Below, piece after piece: positions 10,856 to 20,474 of a stretch of DNA of 64,000 nt (position 1 is its first letter; each line of letters starts with the position of its first letter). A model generated the notes under the pieces. That model did not search any database and had not been told where the DNA came from. It saw only the letters and a list, made by a program, of their open reading frames with translations. This stretch comes from Vreelandella lionensis. GTDB lineage: Bacteria; Pseudomonadota; Gammaproteobacteria; Pseudomonadales; Halomonadaceae. The position numbers and the translations under genes were made by a program. Location of the stretch: NCBI RefSeq assembly GCF_002087295.1, contig NZ_MWVI01000019.1, positions 46,011 to 110,010 of the forward strand. Reading direction: 5' to 3'.

Positions 10856-10900
10856 TCCACCAAACGGGCGCGCCCTACCCCAAAGCCCCCGTTGAATACA

Positions 10901-10953
10901 AAACGCCCCCAGAGCGCCAGTGAGTATTCGCTGGCACCCTGGGGGCGTTTTTT
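10901..10953. terminator. Bidirectional terminator between recN and fur
   Basis: AAACGCCCCCAG and CTGGGGGCGTTT are perfect arms around a 26-nt loop that carries a second small inverted repeat (GCCAG/CTGGC). T-runs flank both sides. It separates the convergent recN and fur genes. Confidence 0.85.
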
Positions 10954-10979
10954 ACGCGGCTATTCGCTTTAACGACTCA

Positions 10980-11432
10980 CTATTTGCGATTCGTTGGGCC
11001 GCTATCCTGGCGTGTAACGTCAGACCCGCGAGGGCGTACGTGCAGCACCAGAGCATGGTCCACTAGCTCGTAGCCGTGCTCTTCGGCGATCTCTTGCTGG
11101 CGACGCTCGATGATGCCATCGACAAACTCGATGATCTCACCGCTTTCCAGACACACCATATGGTCGTGGTGGTCTTCTTGGGTCATCTCGAATACTGCAT
11201 GGCCACCGTCAAAATTGTGACGAATCACAAGGCCCGCTGATTCAAACTGAGTCAGCACGCGGTAGACAGTTGCAAGGCCAACATCCTCGCCCGCATCAAT
11301 CAGTGTTTTATACACTTCTTCTGCGCTAAGGTGGTGTTGACCCGAAGCATTTTCAAGAATCTGCAGGATCTTGACGCGCGGCAGGGTCACTTTCAGCCCG
11401 GCTTTGCGTAGTTCATGGTTCTGATCGGCCAT
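10980..11432 (-). CDS. fur: Ferric uptake regulator Fur
   Basis: Iron-responsive repressor, 150 residues. The winged-helix domain has KVTLPRVKILQILE and YKTLIDAGEDVGLATVYRVLTQFESAGLV; the metal/dimer domain has the HHDHMVCLESGEIIEF motif. The Cys-rich C-terminal pair found in some Fur proteins is missing, as in Pseudomonas Fur. I take the ATG at 11432 (MADQNHELRKAGLKVTLPR); the open frame further upstream overlaps bamE. Divergent from bamE with a 72-bp gap, the usual fur/omlA arrangement. Confidence 0.96.
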   Translation of the reverse strand: MADQNHELRKAGLKVTLPRVKILQILENASGQHHLSAEEVYKTLIDAGEDVGLATVYRVLTQFESAGLVIRHNFDGGHAVFEMTQEDHHDHMVCLESGEIIEFVDGIIERRQQEIAEEHGYELVDHALVLHVRPRGSDVTRQDSGPTNRK

Positions 11433-11504
11433 GGTTGCTCGTCGCAGTAACAGGTTAGGTCGGGTATCATCGACCGAAACCACGATAGTGAAGAACAGGC
11501 TCAA

Positions 11505-11969
11505 ATGCAAAAATTGACTCGTATCATTACCCTTTCCGTCGCCCTGACCGTTGTCAGTGGCTGTAGCTATGTCGGCGTTTATAAGCGCGACATCCCCCAG
11601 GGCAACCTGATCACCCAGGAGATGGTCAGCCAGCTCCAGCCGGGCATGACTCAAGAGCAGGTAGCCTACGTAATGGGCCGCCCACTGCCGGAAGCGCCCT
11701 TCGACTCCCGCGAATGGGACTACGTCTACCGCATCGATAAAGCCTATGAAGGTGTTGAGCAGCGCCGCGTCACGCTCACGTTTGATGACGCGAGCCGACT
11801 GGTCAACATTGAGCAGGAGGGAGACCTATCCCGCGACCTGCCGGTGAGCACAGACCGCGGTATGGGGCCAGCCGTTGAAGGTGCCGACCCGCTAGATGCA
11901 CTGCCCAGCCAGCGAACGCCCACGCCGGAAACCGCCCCCGAGCCGCAGCCGATCATCACTGGCGAGTAA
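11505..11969 (+). CDS. bamE: Outer membrane assembly lipoprotein BamE (OmlA/SmpA)
   Basis: Accessory lipoprotein of the BAM complex, 154 residues. A lipobox VSGC ends a short signal peptide (lipidated Cys ~20). The conserved fold follows: VYKRDIPQGNLITQEMVSQLQPGMTQEQVAYVMGRPL and EWDYVYRI. A low-complexity Pro-rich tail (~125-154) is probably variable. Divergent from fur. Confidence 0.95.
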   Translation: MQKLTRIITLSVALTVVSGCSYVGVYKRDIPQGNLITQEMVSQLQPGMTQEQVAYVMGRPLPEAPFDSREWDYVYRIDKAYEGVEQRRVTLTFDDASRLVNIEQEGDLSRDLPVSTDRGMGPAVEGADPLDALPSQRTPTPETAPEPQPIITGE

Positions 11970-11977
11970 GCGCGGAG

Positions 11978-12289
11978 CTACTGCTCGTTGGCCTGACGCT
12001 TGGCCCGCTCTAGGCGGGCCGCCTTCGGGTCGATCTGCAGCGGGCGATACACCTCCACACGGTCGCCCTCGCGCAGCGGCTCTTTTTCAGGGTGGCGAAT
12101 GGCCTTGCCAAAAATACCCAGCGGCGCCTGTGCAAAAATGTCGCTGGGCACTTCTTGGAACAGGCTGGGCAAATCGGCCATCTCGACCGCTTGCCGTGCG
12201 GTAGTGCCTTCCGTTACCGCGAGTGCGACGATGCGCTGCTTGTGCGGTAGAGCAAAGGCGACCTCTACCTTCAGCAGGTTATCGGCCAT
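11978..12289 (-). CDS. rnfH: RnfH family ubiquitin-like protein
   Basis: A 103-residue beta-grasp protein of the RnfH family (VEVAFALPHKQRIVALAVTEG ... GIFGKAI ... LREGDRVEVYRPLQIDPK). Function is not well established; it is often paired with ratA. I start at the ATG at 12289, which overlaps the ratA stop by 11 bases, indicating translational coupling. The Lys/Arg-rich C-terminal tail is typical. Confidence 0.92.
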   Translation of the reverse strand: MADNLLKVEVAFALPHKQRIVALAVTEGTTARQAVEMADLPSLFQEVPSDIFAQAPLGIFGKAIRHPEKEPLREGDRVEVYRPLQIDPKAARLERAKRQANEQ

Positions 12290-12713
12290 ACATCTCGTCA
12301 GCGCGCTTGGTAAAAGCATCTACCAGCTGTCCAGCAATTTGCTGGAACAGCTTTCCAAACGCCATGCTGAGTAGCCGGTTGGCAAACACAAACTCCATTT
12401 CCAAGCTCACCTTGCAGGCATCTTCGCCCATGGGCGTAAACAGCCATCGCCCTTTCAACTGCTTAAACGGCCCTTTTACCAGCGACAGCTCGATGCGTTC
12501 GGGGGCAAACAGGTCGTTACGAGTGGTGATGGTTTGCTCCACCCCGGCGCGCCCTAAGGTCATCTCACCAATGAGATGGTCGGCGTCGTGCTCAAGCAAA
12601 CGCGCACGTCGGCACCCCGGTAGGAACTCGGGGTAGCGTTCGAAGTCATTGACCAAATCGAACATTTGTTGGGGGGTGTGCCGCACCAAGGCGGTACGAT
12701 TAACGGTTGGCAT
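12279..12713 (-). CDS. ratA: RatA/COQ10-type START-domain protein
   Basis: Polyketide-cyclase/START fold protein of 144 residues (NRTALVRHTPQQMFDLVNDFERYPEFLPGC ... GPFKQLKGRW ... LSMAFGKLFQQIAGQLVDAFTKRA). In E. coli the homologue is RatA, reported to bind 50S subunits; COQ10-like quinone binding is an alternative. The ATG at 12713 has a GGAGAGG site; the longer open frame to 12743 is not needed. It forms an operon with rnfH opposite smpB. Confidence 0.9.
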   Translation of the reverse strand: MPTVNRTALVRHTPQQMFDLVNDFERYPEFLPGCRRARLLEHDADHLIGEMTLGRAGVEQTITTRNDLFAPERIELSLVKGPFKQLKGRWLFTPMGEDACKVSLEMEFVFANRLLSMAFGKLFQQIAGQLVDAFTKRADEMYGR

Positions 12714-12840
12714 TGACCTCTCCGCTGACTTCACAGTGCCCAAAGCGTATCATGGGAAACATTTTTTCAGACCTTGAATGGTATCACGCCTCCCCACATA
12801 ACGAAGGGGGATGCTACTGACAGATCAACGATGAGGTTCC

Positions 12841-13332
12841 ATGGCCACTAAGAAAGGTAACAGTAAGGGCCCCGGCAGCAGTGTCATTGCCCAGAACAAG
12901 AAGGCACGGTTTGAGTACCATATCGACGAAACCTTCGAAGCGGGTTTAGCGCTGGCTGGCTGGGAAGTGAAAAGCCTGCGTGCTGGTAAAGCGCAGCTCA
13001 CCGACACCTACATTTTAATTCGCAACGGCGAAGCGTTCCTGCTGGGCAGCCATATTATGCCGCTGAACACGGCCAGCACCCATGAAATTGCTGACCCCAC
13101 GCGAACTCGTAAACTGCTGCTTCACCGTAAAGAGATCGCCAAAATCTTTTCGGTCACCCAGGACAAGGGCCACACTTGTGTACCGCTCAAGCTCTACTGG
13201 AAGCGCAACAAGGTGAAGTGCGAGCTGGCGCTGGTGACCGGTAAGAAAATCCATGATAAGCGGGCCACTGAGAAGGACCGCGACTGGAATCGCCAAAAAG
13301 GTCGAATTATGCGGGAACATAACAAGGCATAA
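12841..13332 (+). CDS. smpB: SsrA-binding protein SmpB
   Basis: tmRNA-binding protein for ribosome rescue, 163 residues. The core has [38 protein letters not shown] and [13 protein letters not shown]; the basic tail ends [24 protein letters not shown]. The Lys-rich N terminus is typical. It lies 44 bp before ssrA, the classical pair. Confidence 0.97.
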   Translation: MATKKGNSKGPGSSVIAQNKKARFEYHIDETFEAGLALAGWEVKSLRAGKAQLTDTYILIRNGEAFLLGSHIMPLNTASTHEIADPTRTRKLLLHRKEIAKIFSVTQDKGHTCVPLKLYWKRNKVKCELALVTGKKIHDKRATEKDRDWNRQKGRIMREHNKA

Positions 13333-13333
13333 C

Positions 13334-13362
13334 TGGTCAATTAGCGATGAGCACGTTAGAAT
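13334..13362 (+). promoter_or_regulatory. ssrA promoter
   Basis: TGGTCA and TAGAAT are separated by 17 bp and end 14 bp before the mature tmRNA 5' end at 13377. The -35 overlaps the last bases around the smpB stop. Confidence 0.6.
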
Positions 13363-13376
13363 GCGGCTCTGACTAA

Positions 13377-13756
13377 GGGGGCGACATGGTTTCGACGCCG
13401 GTGACAAACCCTGCGGTGCATGCCGAGAGCGTGATGTATCTCGTAAATACCACATCACGAAAAATAGTCGCAAACGACGAAAACTACGCTCAAGGCGCGC
13501 TGGCAGCTTAAACCCTGCTAGCTTCTTGTCTGGCCCCAAGGTGATGTGCCTATTCATCACTGCGGGGATATGAGCTAAAGCTGATAGGACCGCGGTTGGC
13601 GGTGTCTTCTCGTCAACCGTTAAACTTTAGAAGGCTCGCGTGGCTGAATCCTGACCGTCGGAGTCAGTCGCGCTAAAGCAAATGACGGCATCTAAGCATG
13701 TAGAGCCAATGGGCGCGTGCTGGCGGACGCGGGTTCAATTCCCGCCGCCTCCACCA
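13377..13756 (+). ncRNA. ssrA: tmRNA
   Basis: One-piece tmRNA of 380 nt. The 5' GGGGGCGACATGGTTTCGACG pairs with the 3' CGCCTCC ahead of ACCA, forming the tRNA-like acceptor; the T-arm GGTTCAATTCC is present. The resume reading frame at 13470-13511 encodes ANDENYAQGALAA followed by TAA, so stalled proteins get an LAA-type degron. Its 13-residue tag with an inserted QG before ALAA is, to my memory, the Halomonas form. Confidence 0.97.
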
Positions 13757-13772
13757 GACACCCCTACAAATC

Positions 13773-13795
13773 AAGCACCTACGGGTGCTTTTTTT
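13773..13795 (+). terminator. ssrA terminator
   Basis: AAGCACC-TAC-GGGTGCTT stem followed by a T-run, 16 bp after the tmRNA CCA end. Confidence 0.85.
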
Positions 13796-13821
13796 GTGCC
13801 TGCCGTCCGAAAACGGCCTGT

Positions 13822-14479
13822 TTAGGCAGGGTTTATGAGTTCTTCGCCTTGCCCTTCCACGGGCTTGTTGACCAAGGTGCTTACAGGCCAGTGCTCAATC
13901 AGATCCGCATCTAAATGGTGGACCATGCTGCGAATGGTCTCCCGGTCTGTAAGATCAGGCGCTAACCAGTGTTCAAGGCTAGCATCGTCGAGGATCAGCG
14001 GCATGCGCTCATGTACGTCTGTAGCGCTGCCTCGGGCTGGTTCAGTGATGATTGCACAGCCTAGGCTGCCATCCTCACGCTCCGCAAAAATGCCGGCGAA
14101 GAACAGTGGTTTTCGGTCTTTACGGCAGAGGTAATGTGGCTGTTTGGGCTTGGTGTCTTTTAATCCATTCATACCAGCCATCTGCGGGTATCAAACACCG
14201 ATGCCTAGCGAAAGCTGACTTAAAATAAGCATTAGTGGCCACGGTTTCTACACGCGCATTGATCGGCTGATTCCCCGTGCTTTTGGCCCACCTCGGGCGA
14301 TACCCCCACCACATTTGGTCAATCACCGGCGGTTCGTTCTCTGAAGCCTGACGCACGGCTGTAATCCACGTGCCGGGAGCCACGTTGTAGCGAAATACCA
14401 CCTTTTGTTCCGGCACAGAAGCACCAACCTTTCTGGCCAGCCGATCTAACGGGGTGAATAATGCGAATCGTCCACACAT
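13822..14479 (-). CDS. SRAP/HMCES family abasic-site protein, one frameshift
   Basis: YedK/HMCES-type protein that crosslinks to abasic sites in single-stranded DNA. The catalytic Cys2 is directly after the initiator Met (MCGRFAL); RYNVAPG, ARVETV, RCLIPADGWYEW and CAIITEPA are the expected conserved blocks. One base is gained or lost near 14,155, just after the GWYEW motif; the two parts together give about 218 residues, a normal length. It faces the tmRNA terminator and stands alone. Confidence 0.9.
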
Positions 14480-14658
14480 AAGGGAAGCATAGCCAATAAT
14501 TACTACTTCGCAGCCGCCCTTGTGCGCCAGTTCAGCGCTTTTTGCACTACTACGTGCATAAAGGCCTTCTTGGGGGGCTTTGCAGCTCTCATGAAGCCAG
14601 CTAATGTTAGAGGCTTACGCTTGGCAAATGGCTGAGTGGATCAATAAGGATATGACAC

Positions 14659-15613
14659 ATGCTGTATGGGTTGAGCTTGCTGGCCGGTATTGTGCTGTTA
14701 TTTCTTGGGGGTGAGTCGTTAATTCGCGGCGCCGTGGCGGGTGCAAAGCGCATGGGAGTTTCACCGCTGCTTACCGGCCTAGTGGTGGTCGGGTTTGGTA
14801 CGTCTGCCCCTGAACTGGTGGTGTCGGTGGACGCGGCAATTAGAGAGCAGCCTGATATTGCCGTGGGCAATATCGTGGGCAGCAATATCGGCAATATTTT
14901 GCTGATCCTGGGGCTGTGCGCGGTGATCTGCCCAATGAATGTTCATCCGTTAGCCTTGCGACGGGACGGGGTCGTTGTGGCGCCGCCAGCCTGCTGTTTA
15001 TCGTTTTAGCCTGGAGCGGTGCCCTAGGCCGCTGGGAAGCAGCGCTATTACTCGCAATGCTCACCGCTTATCTTATGTGGGCCTATTGGACTGAGCGCAA
15101 CCAGTCACTGCCAGAAGCGGAAATGCACAGCGCTGAAGCCGAGGAGCTTTCTGCTATTCCTAGCTCTACGGCGATGATTATTGTCGCCCTAGTGCTTGGC
15201 CTTATCATGCTGATCGGCGGCTCGCAGTTGCTACTGTACGGTGCGATTGGCTTAGCCCAGTCGATCGGTATTTCAGAGGCGGTTATTGGGCTCACCATTG
15301 TGGCCGTGGGGACATCGCTGCCTGAAATGGCCGTTTCTTATTGCGGCGCTGCGCCGCCACGCCGATGTGGCCGTGGGTAATATCCTGGGGAGCAATATTT
15401 TTAACGTGCTGGGGATTTTAGGTATTTCCGCCTTCCTTCAGCCGTTACCGATTGCAGCGCGGGTAAGCCAATTTGATCAGTGGATCATGCTGGGTTCAAG
15501 CAAGCATTCTGCTGCTGTTTCTCTACACCGGTATGCAACTATCACGCTGGGAAGGTGCCGCGCTGCTTGGTGGCTACGCGGCTTATATAGCGCTGAGCTT
15601 TACTATTTTTTAA
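14659..15613 (+). CDS. CaCA-family Na+/Ca2+ antiporter (YrbG-like), three frameshifts
   Basis: Inner-membrane calcium/sodium exchanger. Both alpha repeats are visible: VVGFGTSAPELVVS with GNIVGSNIGNILLILG in the first half, and AVGTSLPEMAV with GNILGSNIFNVLGILG in the second. Frame breaks lie near 14,975, 15,340 and 15,490. After repair the protein ends with ALLGGYAAYIALSFTIF and a TAA at 15611-15613, giving roughly 318 residues. Its stop codon overlaps that of the convergent diguanylate cyclase by four bases. Confidence 0.88.
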
Positions 15614-17433
15614 GCAAACTGCTCGGCCGCGATGTGAACCTGATTACGAACGGCACTCTTAGCCTTGTAGAGGGCATCATCAGCTAGGCTAAGCAGTAAT
15701 TGAGTATCGTCGCCGTGATTAGGGTAGGCGGCGATACCCATCGAGCTTGTGACGTTAAGCTGCTGGTCATCAGCTACCTCAATACGCAATTGCTCAATGC
15801 TACTACGCAAATGCTCAGCTCTGAGTAAGGCGATGTCGAGTGTGGCGCCAGGCAAAATCAGCGTGAACTCTTCACCTCCATACCGACATATTAAGTCCTC
15901 ACCTCGCAGCGCACGCTTTAATAGCTCGCTGACTGCCACCAGCACTTCGTCACCCGCCGAGTGGCCATGTTTGTCGTTGATACATTTAAAGTGATCAAGA
16001 TCGAGAATAATAACCGCTAACGGCGTCTGCTCGCGTTTTGCACGGCCCAGCTCGCGCTGGATACTTTCTTCAAGGTAGCGGCGGTTATAGAGACCGGTTA
16101 GCGGGTCGCGTACTGATTGCTGCTGCAACCGCTCGCGCAATTGAATATTCGCCAAACTTAACGATACTTGCTCGGCCACCGCTTGGGCGAGCTGTTTGCG
16201 GTTTTCCCACTCCTTTTGGCGGCCCTCCCTGAGGCCAACATGTAGTACCCCTAACATGCTGCCATGGGCCGAAAGCGGCGTGCAGTAATGGCACCCCCCT
16301 ACGTTATCAATGTGGGCACAAATAATTTCGTGATTTATCTGGCCGCTTATCTCATAAGGTTTGCCGCGCCGCAGCGCCCAGCAATCCCCTTCAGCCAAAC
16401 GCTTACCTTCTATGGTGTCAGGCTGACCCCAACTCACCACTAACGGATAGTGTTCGCCTTTTTCTTCGTTTAAAAATAATGCACCTGACATGGTAATAAA
16501 TAGGCTGGGTAGAATCGACTCTAATACCAGAATCGCCTCATCGCGACGGTGGCAGGATTGCAGCATCTCTACCAGATGATTCATAGCCAGCATCTCTTTT
16601 GTGCGGCTCGCCACCATATCATCGACTCGCTGGGCAAGAGAGTGGCGAGCCTTCTGCTCTTCACTAACCATCCTCTCCAACCGGTCGGCCATTTGATTAA
16701 ACGCCCGGTCCATTTCTGCTAACTCGTCTTGGCCAATTTCAGGGGCTCGCCTACGCCAATCACCCCCGGCCATACGTTTAGCTGCCTGAGTAATGCCATT
16801 GACGGATAGCGAGGTGCGGTTAGCTAACAGCAACCACATCACCAACGCGGCCAGCACGGCGCTACCAAAACCTACAATGGCAATCAAATTTGCTCGATGA
16901 CCAATTATCACGCTTTCCTGCTGTTTGCTCTGGAGCTGCAAATTGGCCGCTTCGGTCAACTCATTCATTAACAAACGGAAACTGTCTACCAGCTGTTTGC
17001 CACGCTCTAAATTCTCGACATCAGGCGTGCTGATGCCGTTTCGACGGCGTTCAATAGAGATCGTGGCTGCCTCGCGCTGCCAGCGCTCAAACAAATTTCC
17101 CTGCATTGTTGAGGCGCGAAAGCTGCTCTGGCTGGTCTTCAACCATTTGTACCAAACGGTCAAACATTAAGCTGAAAGAGGCGCTAGCCTGTTCATACGG
17201 TAAGAGAAACTCCTCCCTACCGGTTAATGCATAACCACGCTGACCTGTTTCTGCATCTACAAAGCGCAATTTTAAGCTGTTAGCAGAGGCAATAATGGCT
17301 TGTTGCTGCAGCATTTGCGAAGAGGCACTGAGACTACTCTGTAGCGCCAGATAGAGTGCCACGCCGCCGGCTAGGGTCATAAGAGAGGAATCGCAGCCCC
17401 CACAAACATCTTTACAACAAACGTACGACGCAT
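15610..17433 (-). CDS. Diguanylate cyclase: CHASE3-like sensor, HAMP, GAF, GGDEF; two frameshifts
   Basis: Membrane-bound c-di-GMP synthase. The N-terminal membrane segment (VGAAIPLMTLAGGVALYL) precedes a CHASE3-like periplasmic domain (FVDAETGQRGYALTGREEFLLPYEQA), a second membrane segment (AIVGFGSAVLAALVMWLLLA), a HAMP domain, a GAF-like domain and a GGDEF domain. The active site is GGEEF and the RGED five residues earlier is a product-inhibition I-site. Breaks lie near 17,383 and 17,095. The start MRRTFVVKMF at 17433 depends on repairing the first. No EAL domain is present, so synthesis only. Confidence 0.85.
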
Positions 17434-17551
17434 ACGCGTTAATCCTTAGCGAAGCAGAGCAAGTCAACCGCCATCAATTTTGCTGAGACTAACACGCTTG
17501 TATGTAACAGTATGAGGCACTTCCTTCTTAGTTGATAAATAGCTATGCCGA

Positions 17552-18534
17552 TCATTCCTGGCGTATACCCTCAGGCAACTCAATGCCTGTTTCGTCGTAG
17601 TAACGCAGAGCTCCAGGGTGAAGGGGTGTGCTCAAATGGGCTAAATCATCTGGTGATACGCCCTCCCACCAAGCGGACTGCTCAGCAAGGTTAGCCTTCT
17701 GCTCCCAGAAACCTTTAGTCAGCAGATAGGCGGTCTCGTCATCCATTTTTTCAGTGGCATAGGCCATCACTGGAAGTGACGTGGTGGTGACGCTATCAGC
17801 AATGCCGGGGTAGGTGCCCCCCGGAATGATCTGGCGTACTGCGCCGGTAAGAGCAATTTGCTCATCCGTAAAGCTCACCAAGGTAATCGGCACTAAGGAG
17901 GCGGTTTCCATTACATTGGGCGTAGGGAAAGAGCTAGCGGTCACATAGGCGTCAATTTGACCATTGCGTAGTGCTTCAGCCCCGTTGGTGATGGAAGCAT
18001 CAGCAAGCCGAACTGTGTCTTTTAAGTCAAAGAGTTCAAAGTAGCGCGCCGCTTCACCTGCGCTAAATGTGCCTCGCCCAATCAAAATGTGCTTCTCTTC
18101 CAAGGAATCAATGGTCGTTGTGCCGTCGTCTCCTGCCATAACAAAGTGCATCGTCAGCGATGGGACGGGGAAGAGACCTCGAATAGTGTGAAAGTGCCGG
18201 TGATCTCCACCGCTAAACGGTTCCTCGCCTGACAGGGCTTGAGCAACCAGCGCTGGGGAGAAGTAAACATATAAAGGCCTTCGCGAGCGGCCACTTCCAT
18301 GACATTTTGCACGGAGCCTTGGCTCTCTTCATTACTCAGCAATACGGTGCCACTACTGTCTTGGCGAATCGCTTGTGCCAACTCAGCGCCCATTTGGTGG
18401 TAAGCCGTACCCGCGAGCGCTGATTTATCAATGATGCGTGTCTGTGCCTGAGTAGACATCGCTTTAGTAGCCAGTACAAACGTGGCCAATGACAGGATAA
18501 CAATGCGCCACAAGGAATGAGGGTGAACGCGCAT
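17552..18534 (-). CDS. TAXI-family TRAP solute-binding protein, one frameshift
   Basis: Periplasmic binding protein of the TAXI type. A signal peptide (IVILSLATFVLATKAMSTQA) precedes ALAGTAYHQMGAELA, and the distal part has LIGRGTFSAGEAARYFE, ITNGAEALRNGQIDAYV and IIPGGTYPGI, typical of the family. One base is lost or gained near 18,230; the repaired frame links to FPVPSLTMHFVMAGDDG. No TRAP membrane subunit (DctQM) is adjacent, so the transporter partner or a sensing role is unknown. The ligand cannot be called from sequence. Confidence 0.8.
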
Positions 18535-18932
18535 GAAAATACCTTCGGGGATCAAGGGCCACATACGTTAGCATAGCCGCACCCCGCCTGTGCGTTGATC
18601 CCCCCTACCGGGCTTCGTCTTGATTTCTCACGTGTGCTGAGACGGCTGGAAGTGGCTTTCATTGTGCTGATAAGCCGTGTCTAGCACATTGACTGGTAAT
18701 GGTAGGGTTACTTATAGCCGACTATCGTCTAACTAATTATCCAGCCTAAATTCATTACATTATCTGGCGAAATTTACTATTAGCGAAACGGATAATTTCC
18801 AAAAAAAAGACGCAATAACTTATTTATCACAGGATTTCATTCGGTTTTATTCCGTATTGCAGCGCAATATCGCTTGCTAAACTAGCGTCGCTTATTCCCC
18901 CTTCTTTTAACCATTATAAGGATAAACTCACT
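18535..18932. promoter_or_regulatory. A+T-rich spacer before nhaD
   Basis: About 400 bases without a gene. The part from 18,720 on is rich in A+T and probably holds the nhaD promoter. An AAGGA-type ribosome site lies at about 18,919. I see no clear operator, and I could not recognise a sodium or lithium riboswitch by eye. Confidence 0.4.
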
Positions 18933-20410
18933 ATGATGACGTTACATCATGACCCAGGCCAGCTTAGAGTGACTCGTTGCTGGCCTTTTTTGTTAGCGGC
19001 CTTATTATTTTTTATTAGCCCATCCGCTTTCGCGGTCACAGGTGAGATTGATTTAACCACCTCTGCGGTAGTGTTCTTCGCGGTGGCAATCTTTGTCCTG
19101 GCCTATGCCTTGGTCATGGCCGAGGAGAAAATCCACATGCGCAAATCCAAGCCTGTGCTGGTGGCCGCCGGTATTATTTGGGGACTCATTGGCTGGGTAT
19201 ACGTCCAGAACGGCATGTCAGACACGTCCGAGTACGCGTTTCTCGTGACGCTTCTGGAGTTTACCGAGCTAATGTTGTTCCTGCTGGTCGCCATGACGTA
19301 TATCAACGCCATGGAGGAGCGCCGAGTATTTGATGCGCTGCGCTCTTGGATGCTGCGCAAAGGCTTTAACTATCGTACGCTTTTTTGGCTAACGGGCGGC
19401 CTTGCCTTTATTCTTTCTCCGATTGCCGACAACTTAACCACTGCGCTGCTAATGTGTGCCGTCATCACTAAAGTAGCCGAAGGCGACAACGCTTTATTAA
19501 CCTTGCTTGTATCAATATTGTGGTCGCAGCAAACGCAGGCGGTGCTTTTAGTCCGTTTGGCGATATTACAACGCTGATGGTATGGCAGGCCGGTCTGATT
19601 GAATTCCAGGAGTTCTTTATCCTGTTTATTCCGTCGTTGGTTAATTTCCTGATCCCAGCGATGGTAATGGGCCTGTTTATTAAAGATCAAAAGCCCAGCA
19701 GCGTATATGAGGATGTACAGCTCAAGCGCGGAGCGCGACGCATTATTGCGCTCTTCTTGCTGACCATTGGTACAGCGGTGCTGTGTCATACACTGCTTCA
19801 CCTTCCGCCCGTGCTGGGCATGATGACCGGCCTAGGCTACCTACAGTTTTTTGGCTCCTACCTACGCCAGAGCCTGCCCCGTTCACTGGAACGCAAGCGG
19901 GAACGCTATAGCCGCCTGGGTGACAACAAAAAGCTGGAGCAGCTAGGGGGCGTCGTGCCGTTTGATGTCTTCAACCGCGTTGCTCGGGCAGAGTGGGACA
20001 CATTGCTGTTTTTCTACGGGGTAGTGATGTGTGTCGGAGGCCTTGGCTGTATGGGTTACCTGGGGCTGCTTTCAGAAGCACTCTACACCGGCTGGAACGC
20101 TACGTGGGCGAATATTGCGCTAGGGTTAGTGTCTGCAGTGGTTGATAACATCCCGGTCATGTTCGCCGTACTTACCATGGAACCTGAAATGTCTCATGGG
20201 CACTGGCTGCTAATCACGTTGACGGCGGGCGTAGGTGGGAGCCTGCTGGCGATTGGCTCAGCCGCTGGTGTGGCAGTGATGGGTCAAGCGCGCGGCTCTT
20301 ATACCTTTATGGGGGCCTTGCGCTAGTCGCCCGTGATTTTGCTGGGGTATATCGCCAGTATCCTGGTTCATATGTGGCTCAATGCCGAAAGCTTCGCACT
20401 GTTTGGCTAG
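18933..20410 (+). CDS. nhaD: Na+/H+ antiporter NhaD, one frameshift and one in-frame amber codon
   Basis: Sodium:proton antiporter of the NhaD family, central to salt tolerance in halomonads. A signal-like N terminus (LLAALLFFISPSAFA) is followed by many membrane segments; SPIADNLTTALLMCAVI, NIVVAANAGGAFSPFGDITTLMVWQ and SAVVDNIPVMFAVLTM are the diagnostic motifs. One base is missing near 19,493. The main frame then meets TAG at 20324-20326, where relatives have Trp in a ...LKW-TPVI motif. The in-frame continuation SPVILLGYIASILVHMWLN to the next stop at 20408-20410 is the normal NhaD C terminus. Either a TGG-to-TAG change or a base-call error. Confidence 0.9.
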
Positions 20411-20430
20411 CCTTAGTAGGTAAACACGCT

Positions 20431-20466
20431 AGCCCGCCCAGCGCTCGTGCACTGGGCGGGCTTTTT
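20431..20466 (+). terminator. nhaD terminator
   Basis: AGCCCGCCCAG and CTGGGCGGGCT form a perfect 11-bp stem, then TTTT. It lies 20 bp past the full-length nhaD stop, which supports the longer nhaD gene. Confidence 0.85.
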
Positions 20467-20474
20467 AATACGCT

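Noticed and set aside
18720..18932. Ion-sensing riboswitch upstream of nhaD
   Set aside because: The leader is A+T-rich and could hold one, but I could not match any conserved core; a covariance-model search would decide.
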